Shown here in pieces: positions 37,816 through 46,489 of a stretch of 64,000 nucleotides of DNA. The position numbers and the translations under genes are program-made. The notes beneath the pieces are model-generated. The model was not told the origin of the DNA, did not search any database, and saw only the letters and a program-made list of their open reading frames with translations. This DNA comes from Limiplasma sp034927815 (lineage in GTDB: Bacteria; Bacillota; Clostridia; Christensenellales; Aristaeellaceae): contig JAYFPK010000003.1 in NCBI GenBank assembly GCA_034927815.1, positions 72,614 through 136,613 on the forward strand, in the 5' to 3' direction. Within the stretch, counting starts at the first letter, position 1, and every line of letters starts with the position of its first letter.

Positions 37816-38167
37816 TGGTTTCTTCCTCCGCCTGCACCTGCTTTAGTATCGAGGCGATGTGAATCCCATACTCGATGTTATGGTCTTCTTCAAAAATGAT
37901 CTCGGGCGCGTAGCGGATGATCATCCGCTGTCCCAGCTCGTGGCGCACGAAACCCGCCGCCTTTTTCAGGGCTTTCATCATGGGCTCCCGGTTTTCGCTC
38001 TCCAGGATGCTGACAAAAATCTTCGCGTAGCGCAGGTCCCGGGTCACTTCCGCCCTGGTTACGCTAAAGGTACCCTTGACCCTGGGATCCGAAACCTGTT
38101 CCCGAATGATCAGGTCCACCTCCCGGCGCACCTGCTCGCTGATCCGGTCAATCCGCTGATAGCTCAC
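37787..38167 (-). CDS. rbfA: Ribosome-binding factor A
   Basis: This is a 126-residue RbfA with the KH-like core (VRREVDLIIREQVSDPRVKG, SVTRAEVTRDLRYAKIFVSI, LGQRMIIRYAPEIIFEEDH). It assists late 30S assembly near the 5' end of 16S rRNA. The start is GTG with AAAGGGAG seven bases upstream. It lies 54 bases after infB. The acidic tail (EEETNEDGPPEIQ) overlaps the next gene. Confidence 0.95.
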   Translation of the reverse strand: MSYQRIDRISEQVRREVDLIIREQVSDPRVKGTFSVTRAEVTRDLRYAKIFVSILESENREPMMKALKKAAGFVRHELGQRMIIRYAPEIIFEEDHNIEYGIHIASILKQVQAEEETNEDGPPEIQ

Positions 38168-38221
38168 GTCTTTCTCCCTTTCGGATGGACGGCCCGCGCC
38201 TTTTCGGCGCGGGCCATGGGC

Positions 38222-41188
38222 TTACCGCTCGATTTCCTCCATCACGAAGCACTCGATGGTGTCGCCTTCCTTGATATCGTTATAGCCGTCGAAGCTCACG
38301 CCGCACTCGTAGCCCGCAGCCACTTCCTTGGCGTCATCCTTGAAGCGCTTCAAGGAGCTGAGCTTGCCCTCAAAGACCACCACGTTATCCCGCAGCAACC
38401 GGGCCTGGGCATTGCGCTGGAGCTTGCCGTCCTGGACATAGCAGCCCGCCACCGTACCGGCCCCTGTGATGCGGAAGGTGTTGCGCACCTCGGCGTGGCC
38501 CAGGGTCACTTCCTTGAACTCGGGGGCCAGCATGCCCTTCATGGCCTTCTGGATGTCCTCGATGGCCTGGTAGATGACCCGGTAGAGGCGGATGTCCACC
38601 TCTTCCCTGAGGGCCGTTTCCTTGGCGCTGTTGTCAGGCCGGATGTTGAAGCCGATAATGATGGCGTTGAAGGCCGAGGCCAGGTTCACGTCGTCCTTGG
38701 TGATGGCGCCTACGCCGCTGTGGAGCACCCGCACCCGGACCTCGTCGTTGGTGAGCTTCTCCAGGGCCTGCTTCACCGCTTCCACGCTGCCCTGAACATC
38801 CGCCTTGATGACGATGTTCAGGTTTTCGATCTTGCCCTGGTCGATGTGGCTGAACAGATTGTCCAGGGATACCTTGGAGGAGGCCACCCTTGCGGCCTTC
38901 ACCTTATCCCGGCGCTCCTGGGCCACCTGGCGGCCCAGGTGGTCGTCCGCCACGGCCAGCATGTCGTCCCCGGCGCTGGGCACGTCGTTAAAGCCAGCGA
39001 TTTCCACAGGCATGGAGGGCCCGGCCTCGTCCACCCGCTCGCCCCGGTCGTTGGTCATGGCCCGGACCCGGCCGCTGGCCATGCCCGCCACGATATTGTC
39101 CCCCACGTGGAGGGTACCGTTTTGGAGCAGCACCGTGGCCACAGGGCCCCGGGATTTGTCCAGCTTGGCCTCGATGATGACGCCCTTGGCCATCCGGTTG
39201 GGGTTGGCCCGAAGCTGGCGCATATCCGCCACCAGCAGGATCATTTCCAGGAGGGTGTCCACACCCTCGCCGGTTTGGGCGCTGACGGGCACCATGATGG
39301 TGTCCCCGCCCCACTCCTCGGGCACCAGGTTGTAGGCGGTCAGGTCCTGCTTCACCCGGTCGGGGTTGGCGGTGTCCTTATCCATTTTGTTGATGGCGAT
39401 GATGATGGGCACCTCCGCCGCCTTGGCATGGTTGATGGCTTCCACGGTCTGGGGCATCACGCCGTCGTCCGCAGCCACCACCAGCACCGCGATATCCGTG
39501 GCTTGCGCGCCCCGGGCCCGCATGGCCGTGAAGGCCTCGTGGCCGGGGGTATCCAGGAAGGTGATCTTGCTGCCCTCCAGGTTGACGGTATACGCGCCGA
39601 TGTGCTGGGTGATGCCGCCCGCCTCGCCAGCGGTGACCTTGGCCTTGCGGATGTAGTCCAGCAGGGAGGTCTTGCCGTGGTCCACGTGACCCATGATGGT
39701 GATGACCGGGGGACGGGGCTGGAGGTCCTCCTCGGTATCCTCGAAATCCGTATCGGTGAGCTCATCCTCAGCGGTTTTGGCCAGGTTCATTTCCAGATCC
39801 ACGCCAAACTCGGAGCAGACCAGCGCCGCCGTGTCGTAATCCAATTCGCTGTTGATGTTGGCCATGACGCCCAGCAGCAGCAGCTTCTTCAAAATATCCC
39901 CGGCGGGCTTGCCGATGCGCTCGGTCAAGTCCTTGACGGTGATGGTTTCCGCGGTCATATAAGCCTTCTCGATCCGGATGGGAGCCATGAGCTGCTGGGC
40001 GCTAGGCCTTTTGGCCCTGGCCCTGCGGCCTCCGCGGACAACCTCGTCGTCCATGCCGGAGAAGGACTCCCTGGCCAGCTGCTTGCGGTTTCTCGCCACC
40101 CGCTCGGGATCGTGCTGGCGGATATAGCTCTTTTTGTTGGGATCATAGTTGCTGACCCGCTCTTTTTCCGCGGCGGGGGTAATCTCCTGGGGCTTGGTCC
40201 TGCCGCCTCCCATGGGGGGACGGCCCATTCCACCGCCCATGGGGCGGCCCGGTCCACCGGCAGGCCTGGGACCGCCGGGGGCGAACCCGCCGCCCGCAGG
40301 ACGGCCATAGGGCCCGGCAGCCTGGGGGTTCGCCGGGCGGCCATAGGGACCCTGGGGATTGGCGGGGCGGCCATAGGGCCCGGCAGCCTGGGGATTGGCG
40401 GGGCGGCCATAGGGCCCGGCAGCCTGGGGGTTGGCGGGACGGCCATAGGGGCCCTGGGGGTTGGCAGGACGCCCGTAAGGACCTTGCGGATTGGCCGGAC
40501 GGCCATAGGGGCCCTGGGGATTCATGGGCCGGGCAGGCGCGCCTTGGGCGGGGCGGGCCTGATACGCTTGCTTCATGGGGGCTGCGGGCTGCGCGGGCCT
40601 GGGGGCGGGCGCAGCGGAAGCGGGCCTGGGGGCCAAGGGCTTGGGCGCGGCGGCCCGGGGCGCGGCTGCTCCCTGGGGAACTGCCGCCGCCTGAACCACC
40701 GGCTTGGCCGGCTGGGCCGCAGGGGGCGCCTCCAGGGCGGGCGCGGCGGCTTCCGGGGCGGCGGGAGAGGGGCTTTCGGCCTTCTTTTCCTCCGCCTTGG
40801 CTTCCACCTTAGCCTCCACCTTGGCCGGTTCTTCCTCCCTGGCAGGGGCGGGAGCACTCTCCTGAACCTTGGCCGCCTTTGGGGCAGGCTCAGCCTCCCT
40901 GGCAGCCTCCTGCTGAGGCTCCGGCTTTTTCCCTTCCACAGGAGCTTTGTCTTCCTCAACGTCAGGCATGGTGAAGGCCTTGGTATGCTGTTGCACCAAG
41001 CGCGCCTCCTCGGCCTGCTTCTCCTCAGCCCTGCGCTGTTCTTCCTCGCGGGCGAACTGATTTTCCATCTTACGCACCATCTGCATCAGCTCGTCCGCGC
41101 CCTTGCGCAAGCTCTGCGTGCTGCCCAGCACTTCTTCGGCCCCGCTGAGAAGCTCCTTTGTGGCATCCTTGAGTTTCACTTTGGTCAT
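38222..41188 (-). CDS. infB: Translation initiation factor IF-2
   Basis: This is a 988-residue IF-2. The C-terminal half is the GTPase with GHVDHGKTSLLDYI, DTPGHEAF and NKMD, followed by the domains that bind fMet-tRNA. The N-terminal half is a long alanine/proline/lysine-rich stretch. It contains about eight copies of a repeat based on YGRPANPQGP, encoded by 40300-40530. The ATG at 41188 follows GAGGGG; an upstream in-frame ATG has no ribosome site. The length is at the upper end for the family because of the N-terminal repeats. Confidence 0.97.
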   Translation of the reverse strand: MTKVKLKDATKELLSGAEEVLGSTQSLRKGADELMQMVRKMENQFAREEEQRRAEEKQAEEARLVQQHTKAFTMPDVEEDKAPVEGKKPEPQQEAAREAEPAPKAAKVQESAPAPAREEEPAKVEAKVEAKAEEKKAESPSPAAPEAAAPALEAPPAAQPAKPVVQAAAVPQGAAAPRAAAPKPLAPRPASAAPAPRPAQPAAPMKQAYQARPAQGAPARPMNPQGPYGRPANPQGPYGRPANPQGPYGRPANPQAAGPYGRPANPQAAGPYGRPANPQGPYGRPANPQAAGPYGRPAGGGFAPGGPRPAGGPGRPMGGGMGRPPMGGGRTKPQEITPAAEKERVSNYDPNKKSYIRQHDPERVARNRKQLARESFSGMDDEVVRGGRRARAKRPSAQQLMAPIRIEKAYMTAETITVKDLTERIGKPAGDILKKLLLLGVMANINSELDYDTAALVCSEFGVDLEMNLAKTAEDELTDTDFEDTEEDLQPRPPVITIMGHVDHGKTSLLDYIRKAKVTAGEAGGITQHIGAYTVNLEGSKITFLDTPGHEAFTAMRARGAQATDIAVLVVAADDGVMPQTVEAINHAKAAEVPIIIAINKMDKDTANPDRVKQDLTAYNLVPEEWGGDTIMVPVSAQTGEGVDTLLEMILLVADMRQLRANPNRMAKGVIIEAKLDKSRGPVATVLLQNGTLHVGDNIVAGMASGRVRAMTNDRGERVDEAGPSMPVEIAGFNDVPSAGDDMLAVADDHLGRQVAQERRDKVKAARVASSKVSLDNLFSHIDQGKIENLNIVIKADVQGSVEAVKQALEKLTNDEVRVRVLHSGVGAITKDDVNLASAFNAIIIGFNIRPDNSAKETALREEVDIRLYRVIYQAIEDIQKAMKGMLAPEFKEVTLGHAEVRNTFRITGAGTVAGCYVQDGKLQRNAQARLLRDNVVVFEGKLSSLKRFKDDAKEVAAGYECGVSFDGYNDIKEGDTIECFVMEEIER
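40300..40530 (-). repeat. Coding tandem repeat in infB
   Basis: Units of 30 or 36 bases encode YGRPANPQGP or YGRPANPQAAGP. About eight units are present, with the DNA well conserved, so recent slippage or recombination is likely. Confidence 0.85.
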
Positions 41189-41271
41189 CGTACCCCTCGC
41201 ACCCCCGCATTTTTTAGGCTGTACCTTCATTGGCCCCCGGCCTGTCGCTCACATTCCGATTGGCGGGGACT

Positions 41272-41607
41272 TCAGTCCCCTTGGTTCATGGGCGTTTCGC
41301 CCTCCAGCAGCTTCAATAGTTTCTGGGCCATGCCTCCGCCCCCGATGGACGCCACCATGCGGCCTTCCTTGCCCACCGCCTGGGCGATGCGGCCCTCCGG
41401 CATCCCGTACAGGGGAACCCCGTGGCTCTGGCAGGCGTCCCTGAGCCGCTTGCGCGTGTTCTCGGAAGCCCCTTCGTCCAGCAGTACCACCGTGGCCTCT
41501 CCCTTGCGCACCGCCTTCACGCAGGCTTCCTGCCCGAAGCTCAGGCGGCCCGCCCGGGTGCACAGCCCCAGAAACCCGGCCACCTTGCTTGCCGTCTCCT
41601 GGGTCAC
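41272..41607 (-). CDS. ylxQ: L7Ae-type RNA-binding protein YlxQ
   Basis: This is a 111-residue protein of the L7Ae/L30e/S12e/Gadd45 superfamily (AGFLGLCTRAGRLSFGQEACVKAV, VVLLDEGASENTRKRLRD). Relatives bind kink-turns in RNA. The start is GTG, overlapping the TGA of ylxR by four bases. The position between ylxR and infB is the classic one. The C-terminal 20 residues (LLKLLEGETPMNQGD) are acidic and not part of the core fold. The exact RNA target in bacteria is not settled. Confidence 0.88.
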   Translation of the reverse strand: MTQETASKVAGFLGLCTRAGRLSFGQEACVKAVRKGEATVVLLDEGASENTRKRLRDACQSHGVPLYGMPEGRIAQAVGKEGRMVASIGGGGMAQKLLKLLEGETPMNQGD

Positions 41608-41897
41608 GGCGCTTCCTCCCTGGCCTTGAGCAGCCCTTGCATCGTGGCGGTGAGCTGCTGGTTGGCTTCCTCATCCAGCTTGGTTTCCAGGGCCCGGTCC
41701 AGCTGCTTTTGCTTCAAGGCCCTGCGCAGGCATTCGGGGCTGTAACAAACGTATGCGCCCCGCCCCGCCTTCTTGCCCGTGGGATCCAGCGAAACCTCGC
41801 CCTCCGGTGAGCGGACCACCCGAATCAGCTCCTTCTTGGGCTTCATCTCGCGGCACCCCACACACATGCGCATCGGGGTTTTGCGTGGTTTCACCAT
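41604..41897 (-). CDS. ylxR: YlxR (RnpM) family RNA-binding protein
   Basis: This is a 97-residue protein with the YlxR core (RMCVGCREMKPKKELIRVVR and GKKAGRGAYVCYSPECLRRA). Members bind RNA, and RnpM of Bacillus modulates RNase P. The C-terminal part (about 70-97) goes beyond the usual length of about 90 and is helical. It lies 18 bases after nusA and overlaps ylxQ, in the nusA-ylxR-ylxQ-infB order. Confidence 0.92.
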   Translation of the reverse strand: MVKPRKTPMRMCVGCREMKPKKELIRVVRSPEGEVSLDPTGKKAGRGAYVCYSPECLRRALKQKQLDRALETKLDEEANQQLTATMQGLLKAREEAP

Positions 41898-41915
41898 CCC
41901 ATTCCCATTCCTTCC

Positions 41916-43163
41916 TTACAGGGTGTCATCCTCGTCGTAGGGCAATTCCAGCGGCTCCTCTATGGGGTCCGGCAACGGCATGCTCTCGTATCCGCCCTGG
42001 GGCAGGCTTTCCTCATAGTATTCCGGATACGCCGCCGCGTCCTCGGGCAGCGCGCCCTCCATGTCGAACATCTGGGCGGCCTGGGACTGGCTCTTGATGT
42101 CGATGCGCCAGCCGGTGAGCTTGGCGGCCAGGCGGGCGTTCTGGCCCTCCTTGCCGATGGCCAGGCTCAGCTGGTTATCCGGCACCACCACCCGGCAGGC
42201 CTTTTCGTTCTCCGCTACAAAGACGCTGAGCACATGGGCGGGGTTCAGGGCGTTGGCGATGAACTCGGCGGGATCCGGGGACCACTTGATGATGTCGATC
42301 TTCTCGTTCTTCAGCTCGGCCACCACCTTTTCCACCCGGTTGCCCCGGGGGCCTACGCAAGCGCCCACGGGATCGATCACCGGATCGGTGGAATACACGG
42401 CCATCTTGGTGCGGCTGCCGGCCTCCCGGGCCAGGGACTTGATCTGCACGATCCCCGCCGCGATCTCCGGCACTTCCATTTCAAACAGGCGCTTCACCAG
42501 GCCCACGTGGACCCGGCTGACGCGCACCTGGGGCCCCCGCAGCATTTCGCGGCCGCTGCGGTTCACCTCCAGCACGTATACCTTGATGTGGTCGTCGATG
42601 TGGTATTCCTCTCCGGGCATCCACTCGCTCTGCTCCATGACGCCCTCGGTGCGGCCCAGCTCCACATAGACCGCCTTTTGCTCCGTGCGCTGCACGATGG
42701 CGGTGAGGATCTCGTTCTCCTTTTCGGAGTACTCGTCGTAGATCTTGCCCTGCTCCGCCTCCCGGATGCGCTGGATGATCACCTGCTTGGCGGTCTGGGC
42801 CGCCGTGCGCAAAAAGCCCGTGGGGGTTACGTCGATCTCCGCGATGTCCCCCATGCGGTAATCCGGGCGGATGGCCAGGGCTTCCTCCAGGGTGATCTGG
42901 TTGGAGGAATCCTCCACCTCCTCGGTGATGGTCTTGCGGGCGAACACATGGGCGACTCCCGTGCTGCGGTTCAGCGTCACGGAAAGGTTGGTGGGCGCGG
43001 CGGCATCCCTGGATACGTTCTTTTTATAGGCGGCCTTCAACGCCTCCTCAATGGCGCTGAAAAGCATATCCTCGCTGATGTCCTTCTCATGGGCCAGGGC
43101 GCGCACAGCCTCAATGATCTCCAGTTGCTGATTGCCCTGCTGGTTCTTTCTTGTCGCCTTCAT
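41916..43163 (-). CDS. nusA: Transcription termination/antitermination factor NusA
   Basis: This is a 415-residue NusA. It has the N-terminal domain that binds RNA polymerase (EKDISEDMLFSAIEEALKAAY), an S1 domain, and two KH domains (VGACVGPRGNRVEKVVAEL, LAIGKEGQNARLAAKLTGWRI). The C-terminus is short and acidic, as in other Bacillota, without the extra AR repeats of enterics. The ATG at 43163 is preferred by comparison with relatives, but the ribosome site is weak (AAAGCGGG); a TTG ten codons upstream is possible. Confidence 0.96.
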   Translation of the reverse strand: MKATRKNQQGNQQLEIIEAVRALAHEKDISEDMLFSAIEEALKAAYKKNVSRDAAAPTNLSVTLNRSTGVAHVFARKTITEEVEDSSNQITLEEALAIRPDYRMGDIAEIDVTPTGFLRTAAQTAKQVIIQRIREAEQGKIYDEYSEKENEILTAIVQRTEQKAVYVELGRTEGVMEQSEWMPGEEYHIDDHIKVYVLEVNRSGREMLRGPQVRVSRVHVGLVKRLFEMEVPEIAAGIVQIKSLAREAGSRTKMAVYSTDPVIDPVGACVGPRGNRVEKVVAELKNEKIDIIKWSPDPAEFIANALNPAHVLSVFVAENEKACRVVVPDNQLSLAIGKEGQNARLAAKLTGWRIDIKSQSQAAQMFDMEGALPEDAAAYPEYYEESLPQGGYESMPLPDPIEEPLELPYDEDDTL

Positions 43164-43206
43164 CGTTGACGCCCGCTTTCTTACTATTCTCAACCATAGG
43201 GTATGG

Positions 43207-43707
43207 TTACAGGTCTTCCTCCTCCAGCCCTTCCAGGGAAATCACCGGACGGACCAGCGCCACGGCCTTGCGGGGGAACTGCGCGGATTCCCCGCCGTCC
43301 AGAAGGAGGGTCACCGCGTCCTCATCCATGGCCTGGAGGCATCCCTGGTAGAGCTTGCTGCCGCCCACGGGCGCAAACAGCCGCGCCTCCACCCTCTTGC
43401 CCAGGCTTTTCTCAATGTCCCGGGGGGTCTTGATGGGCCGGTCCGCCCCGGGGCTGGAAACCTCCAGGAAGTCGTAATCCATGTCCTCCAAAAGCGGCTG
43501 AATCCGCTTGTGGTATCCTTCGCAATCGTCCAGGGTCAGGCCGCCTTCCTTGTCCAGATAGATGCAAAGGCATTTGCCCCGGCTTTCCTTTTGAAACGTG
43601 ACCTCCACCAGCTCCAGCCCCAATTCCTTTGCCAGAGGCTCCGCGATGCGCTCCACCGCCTGCTGGGAAGGCCGGGCGGCCTGGGCCGCGCCATTTTTCT
43701 TCGCCAT
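43207..43707 (-). CDS. rimP: Ribosome maturation factor RimP
   Basis: This is a 166-residue RimP with both domains (AEPLAKELGLELVEVTFQKE; LDDCEGYHKRIQPLLEDMDYDFLEVSSPGADRPIKTPRD). RimP is needed for 30S maturation. It is the first gene of the long operon, preceded by a leader of about 270 bases and a good promoter. The ribosome site is AAGGAG, six bases before the ATG. Confidence 0.95.
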   Translation of the reverse strand: MAKKNGAAQAARPSQQAVERIAEPLAKELGLELVEVTFQKESRGKCLCIYLDKEGGLTLDDCEGYHKRIQPLLEDMDYDFLEVSSPGADRPIKTPRDIEKSLGKRVEARLFAPVGGSKLYQGCLQAMDEDAVTLLLDGGESAQFPRKAVALVRPVISLEGLEEEDL

Positions 43708-43980
43708 TTCTGCTCCTTGTTACGCTTGCCTTTTGATATTCGCTGCGGATGTTCTATCGCAATCAAAAAGAGCGGCATACAATTGCCTCGCATCTTCCTC
43801 CCCGGAAAGCCTTGCTTTCGGCAAAAGCTGCGTGTCAGGCCAGGACCTGAACGCTCACCCGATTCTGTTCGGGCGTCACGGTTTGGAAAAGGAGGCAATG
43901 TCCACTCTTTCGATAAACCCTTCTTTCTGAAAATCGGTTCGATGGTTGATTTCATCAGGTGATTCCCACAGACATGTGCA
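43708..43980 (-). promoter_or_regulatory. Long untranslated leader of the rimP operon
   Basis: About 270 bases lie between the promoter and rimP, with no convincing gene. A small hairpin lies within them (TCAGG-TCCTGG-CCTGA on the minus strand). A minus-strand open frame of 139 codons crosses the leader and the start of rimP but lacks a ribosome site and overlaps rimP out of frame. No known riboswitch or tRNA was recognised. Confidence 0.4.
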
Positions 43981-44009
43981 AGTATACCACATCAATTCAA
44001 GAAAAACAA
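43981..44009 (-). promoter_or_regulatory. Promoter of the rimP-nusA-infB operon
   Basis: On the minus strand TTGTTT (44004-44009) and TATACT (43981-43986) have 17-base spacing, and the -10 has a TGn extension (TGGTATACT). Confidence 0.65.
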
Positions 44010-44104
44010 GCGTTTTCGGGCGGCAGAAAAAAGAAATGTGGTTCTTTGGCGCTTTGAGGGCTCCTTTGGCGGCCCTTTCCTCCGGCCAAAGGCTTCGGCC
44101 GGGC

Positions 44105-44133
44105 TTGTGGCCCCCAAGGCGCTGTGCTATGCT
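44105..44133 (+). promoter_or_regulatory. Promoter of the PflX-like gene
   Basis: TTGTGG (44105-44110) and TATGCT (44128-44133) with 17-base spacing lie 26 bases before the start codon. Confidence 0.45.
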
Positions 44134-44159
44134 TAGGCCTGATGGAAAGGAGAGTGCCC

Positions 44160-45062
44160 ATGCCCGTTTGCGATCTTTGTCCCCGAAGCTGCCACGCCCC
44201 CCGGGAGGACGCCTCGGGTGCGGGATACTGCCGCATGGGCTGGCTGCCCGCGGTAGCCCGGGCCGCCGCCCATTTGTGGGAGGAGCCGTGCATCAGCGGA
44301 ACGCGGGGCAGCGGCACCGTATTTTTCAGCGGCTGCCCTCTGGGCTGCGTCTTTTGCCAAAACGCCCCCATCTCCCATGAACGCCGGGGCGTATCCATGA
44401 ACGCGGGGGAGCTGGCGGAGCTTTTCCGGCGGGTCCAGGGCCTGGGGGTGCATAATCTGAACCTGGTGAACCCCACCCACTTCGCCCCGGTGATCCTGGA
44501 GGCCCTGGAGATCGCCAGGCCTTCCATCCCCGTGGTGTGGAACAGCAGCGGCTATGAAACCGTGAAGATGGTGCGCTCCGCCCGGAACCTGGTGGACGTG
44601 TTTTTGCCGGACTTCAAGTACGCCACGGCCCAGACCGCCGCCGAGCTGGCCAACGCCCCGGATTATTTTGAGGTGGCCCTGGCCGCCATCCAGGAAATGT
44701 GCGCCCAGACCGGAGCGCCAGTGTGGGATGCGGAGGGGCTGCTGGTGCGGGGTACCTTGGTCAGGCATCTGGTGCTGCCCCTCAGGGTCCAGGAGAGCCT
44801 GGCGGTTTTGGACGCCGTCGCCCGGCATTTGCCCCCCGGAACCCCGGTGAGCCTGATGCGCCAGTACACCCCCATGAACGAGGCCGCGGCCCCAGGCCTG
44901 GACCGGCGGCTGACGGCCCGGGAATACGCCAGGGCTCGGGAGCATATGGAGGCCCTGGGCCTTCCCGGCTACCTCCAGCGGAAGGAAGCCGCCGACAGCG
45001 CCTATACCCCGGCCTTCCTGGACGCGGAAAGCACCCGCCTATTTCCCCACGCAGAACCGTGA
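44160..45062 (+). CDS. PflX-like radical SAM protein
   Basis: This is a 300-residue radical SAM protein related to pyruvate formate-lyase activating enzymes (PflX branch). An N-terminal cysteine set (CDLCPRSCH, GYCRMGW) is followed by the radical SAM motif GCPLGCVFCQN, a CX3CX2C arrangement. The N-terminal cysteines typify this branch and may hold an extra cluster. The target protein is unknown, and no glycyl-radical enzyme is in the window. The ATG at 44160 has AAGGAGAG seven bases upstream. The end overlaps the end of mnmE on the other strand by 24 bases. Confidence 0.85.
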   Translation: MPVCDLCPRSCHAPREDASGAGYCRMGWLPAVARAAAHLWEEPCISGTRGSGTVFFSGCPLGCVFCQNAPISHERRGVSMNAGELAELFRRVQGLGVHNLNLVNPTHFAPVILEALEIARPSIPVVWNSSGYETVKMVRSARNLVDVFLPDFKYATAQTAAELANAPDYFEVALAAIQEMCAQTGAPVWDAEGLLVRGTLVRHLVLPLRVQESLAVLDAVARHLPPGTPVSLMRQYTPMNEAAAPGLDRRLTAREYARAREHMEALGLPGYLQRKEAADSAYTPAFLDAESTRLFPHAEP

Positions 45063-46397
45063 GAAGATATCGTCCAGCAGCTTTTCATCCACGCTTTCCC
45101 CGGTGATACGCCCCAGCAAGTAGAGGGCGTCGTGCATGTCCACAGCCACGAAATCCATGGGCTGGCCGCTTTCCAGGGCCTCCTTGGCCTGGGCCAGCTT
45201 CTCCAGGGCCTCCCGGGCCGCGGCCATGTGCCGCTCATGGGTCAGCAACAGCTGCTGGGGCACCTGGGCAAAGCCTTGCAAATAGGCCCGTACCTCCTTG
45301 AGTCCCGCCCCGGTCTTGGCCGACACCTGCAACACGGGCCGCTCCCCCGCCAAGTCCGCCACTTCCCGGGTCCCCAGGGCGAAGCGCAAATCCTCCTTGT
45401 TCAGCAGCACGGCGCTGGGGCAGGGCAGCGGCGTGCGGATCATCTCCCGCTCCTCCTGGCTGAGGGCCTGGGAAGCGTCCACCACCAGCAGCGCCACATC
45501 CGCCTGGGCCACCTCCTGCCAGGCCCTTTCCACACCGATGCGCTCCACCTCGTCCCCGCTCTCCCGCAGCCCGGCGGTGTCCGTCACATGGACGCAAAGG
45601 CCGTTCTCCAGGGAAAAGGTGCCGTGGAGGGCATCCCGGGTGGTGCCGGGGACGGCCGTCACAATGGCCCGCTCCTCCCCCAGCAGGGCGTTGAAGAGGG
45701 TGCTCTTGCCCGCGTTGGGGCGGCCGCACAGGGCCACCCGCAGCCCCTCCCGCAAAATGCGGGCGCTGCGCTGGTCAATGGCGGCTCCCAGCCGTTCCAT
45801 GAGCCCTTGAAGCCCGGCGGCCAGGCCCTCCATGGCCTCCTCCTGGCTGATTTCCTCGGGGTAATCAATATGGGCCTCCAAAGCGGCCAGCAGCGCCAGC
45901 AAATCCTCCTGGGCCTGGGAGACGAAGCGGCTCTGCCCGCCCATGAGCTGGGCCTCCTCGGCTTTTAAGGCAGCGGCGGACTGGGCGGAAATCACCCCCA
46001 TCACCGCCTCGGCCTGGGCCAGATCGATGCGGCCGTTTAAAAAGGCCCTGCGGGTGAACTCCCCCGCTTGGGCGGGCCGCGCCCCCAGCCTGACCAGAAG
46101 CTTCACCGCCAGGGCGGCCGCCACATGGCCCCCATGGGTGTGGATTTCACATACGTCCTCCCGGGTATAGCTTTTGGGCGCCAGCATCACCACGCCCATC
46201 ACCTGGTCCACCGGCTGGTCCCCGTCCGTCAGGGTTCCCACCATCAGGCGGTGGCTTTCATAGGGCGGCTGATACGCCCGGCTGCGGAACACCCGCTCAA
46301 AGAGCTCCACCGCCCGGCTGCCGCTGAGGCGGACGATGGCTACGCCCCCGGCTCCCAAAGCCGTGGCAATGCCCACAATGGTATCCGTGCTCTCCAC
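45039..46397 (-). CDS. mnmE: tRNA modification GTPase MnmE
   Basis: This is a 452-residue MnmE. The N-terminal tetrahydrofolate-binding domain is seen with DTIVGIATALGAGGVAIVR. A helical domain encloses the G domain with GRPNAGKS (225-232), GTTRDAL, DTAGLR and NKED. The C-terminus ends FCVGK, the conserved cysteine motif. With MnmG it installs cmnm5 at uridine 34 of some tRNAs; mnmG is not in the window. The start is GTG at 46397 with AAAGGA nine bases upstream, giving the family length. It is divergent from addB and converges on the radical SAM gene. Confidence 0.97.
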   Translation of the reverse strand: MESTDTIVGIATALGAGGVAIVRLSGSRAVELFERVFRSRAYQPPYESHRLMVGTLTDGDQPVDQVMGVVMLAPKSYTREDVCEIHTHGGHVAAALAVKLLVRLGARPAQAGEFTRRAFLNGRIDLAQAEAVMGVISAQSAAALKAEEAQLMGGQSRFVSQAQEDLLALLAALEAHIDYPEEISQEEAMEGLAAGLQGLMERLGAAIDQRSARILREGLRVALCGRPNAGKSTLFNALLGEERAIVTAVPGTTRDALHGTFSLENGLCVHVTDTAGLRESGDEVERIGVERAWQEVAQADVALLVVDASQALSQEEREMIRTPLPCPSAVLLNKEDLRFALGTREVADLAGERPVLQVSAKTGAGLKEVRAYLQGFAQVPQQLLLTHERHMAAAREALEKLAQAKEALESGQPMDFVAVDMHDALYLLGRITGESVDEKLLDDIFSRFCVGK

Positions 46398-46413
46398 AGG
46401 CCTACTTCCTTTC

Positions 46414-46441
46414 TTGCGCTTTCCCGTAGTTATGATATCAT
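46414..46441 (+). promoter_or_regulatory. Promoter of addB
   Basis: TTGCGC (46414-46419) and TATCAT (46436-46441) with 16-base spacing lie 48 bases before the start. Confidence 0.4.
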
Positions 46442-46489
46442 GGGAGCAGAGGTTTTTCAATTTGCTCCGTTTGCCAAGGAGGCGAGTAA

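Noticed and set aside
43536..43955. 139-codon minus-strand open frame in the rimP leader
   Set aside because: It overlaps rimP out of frame, lacks a ribosome site and has no recognisable domain; it is treated as leader sequence.
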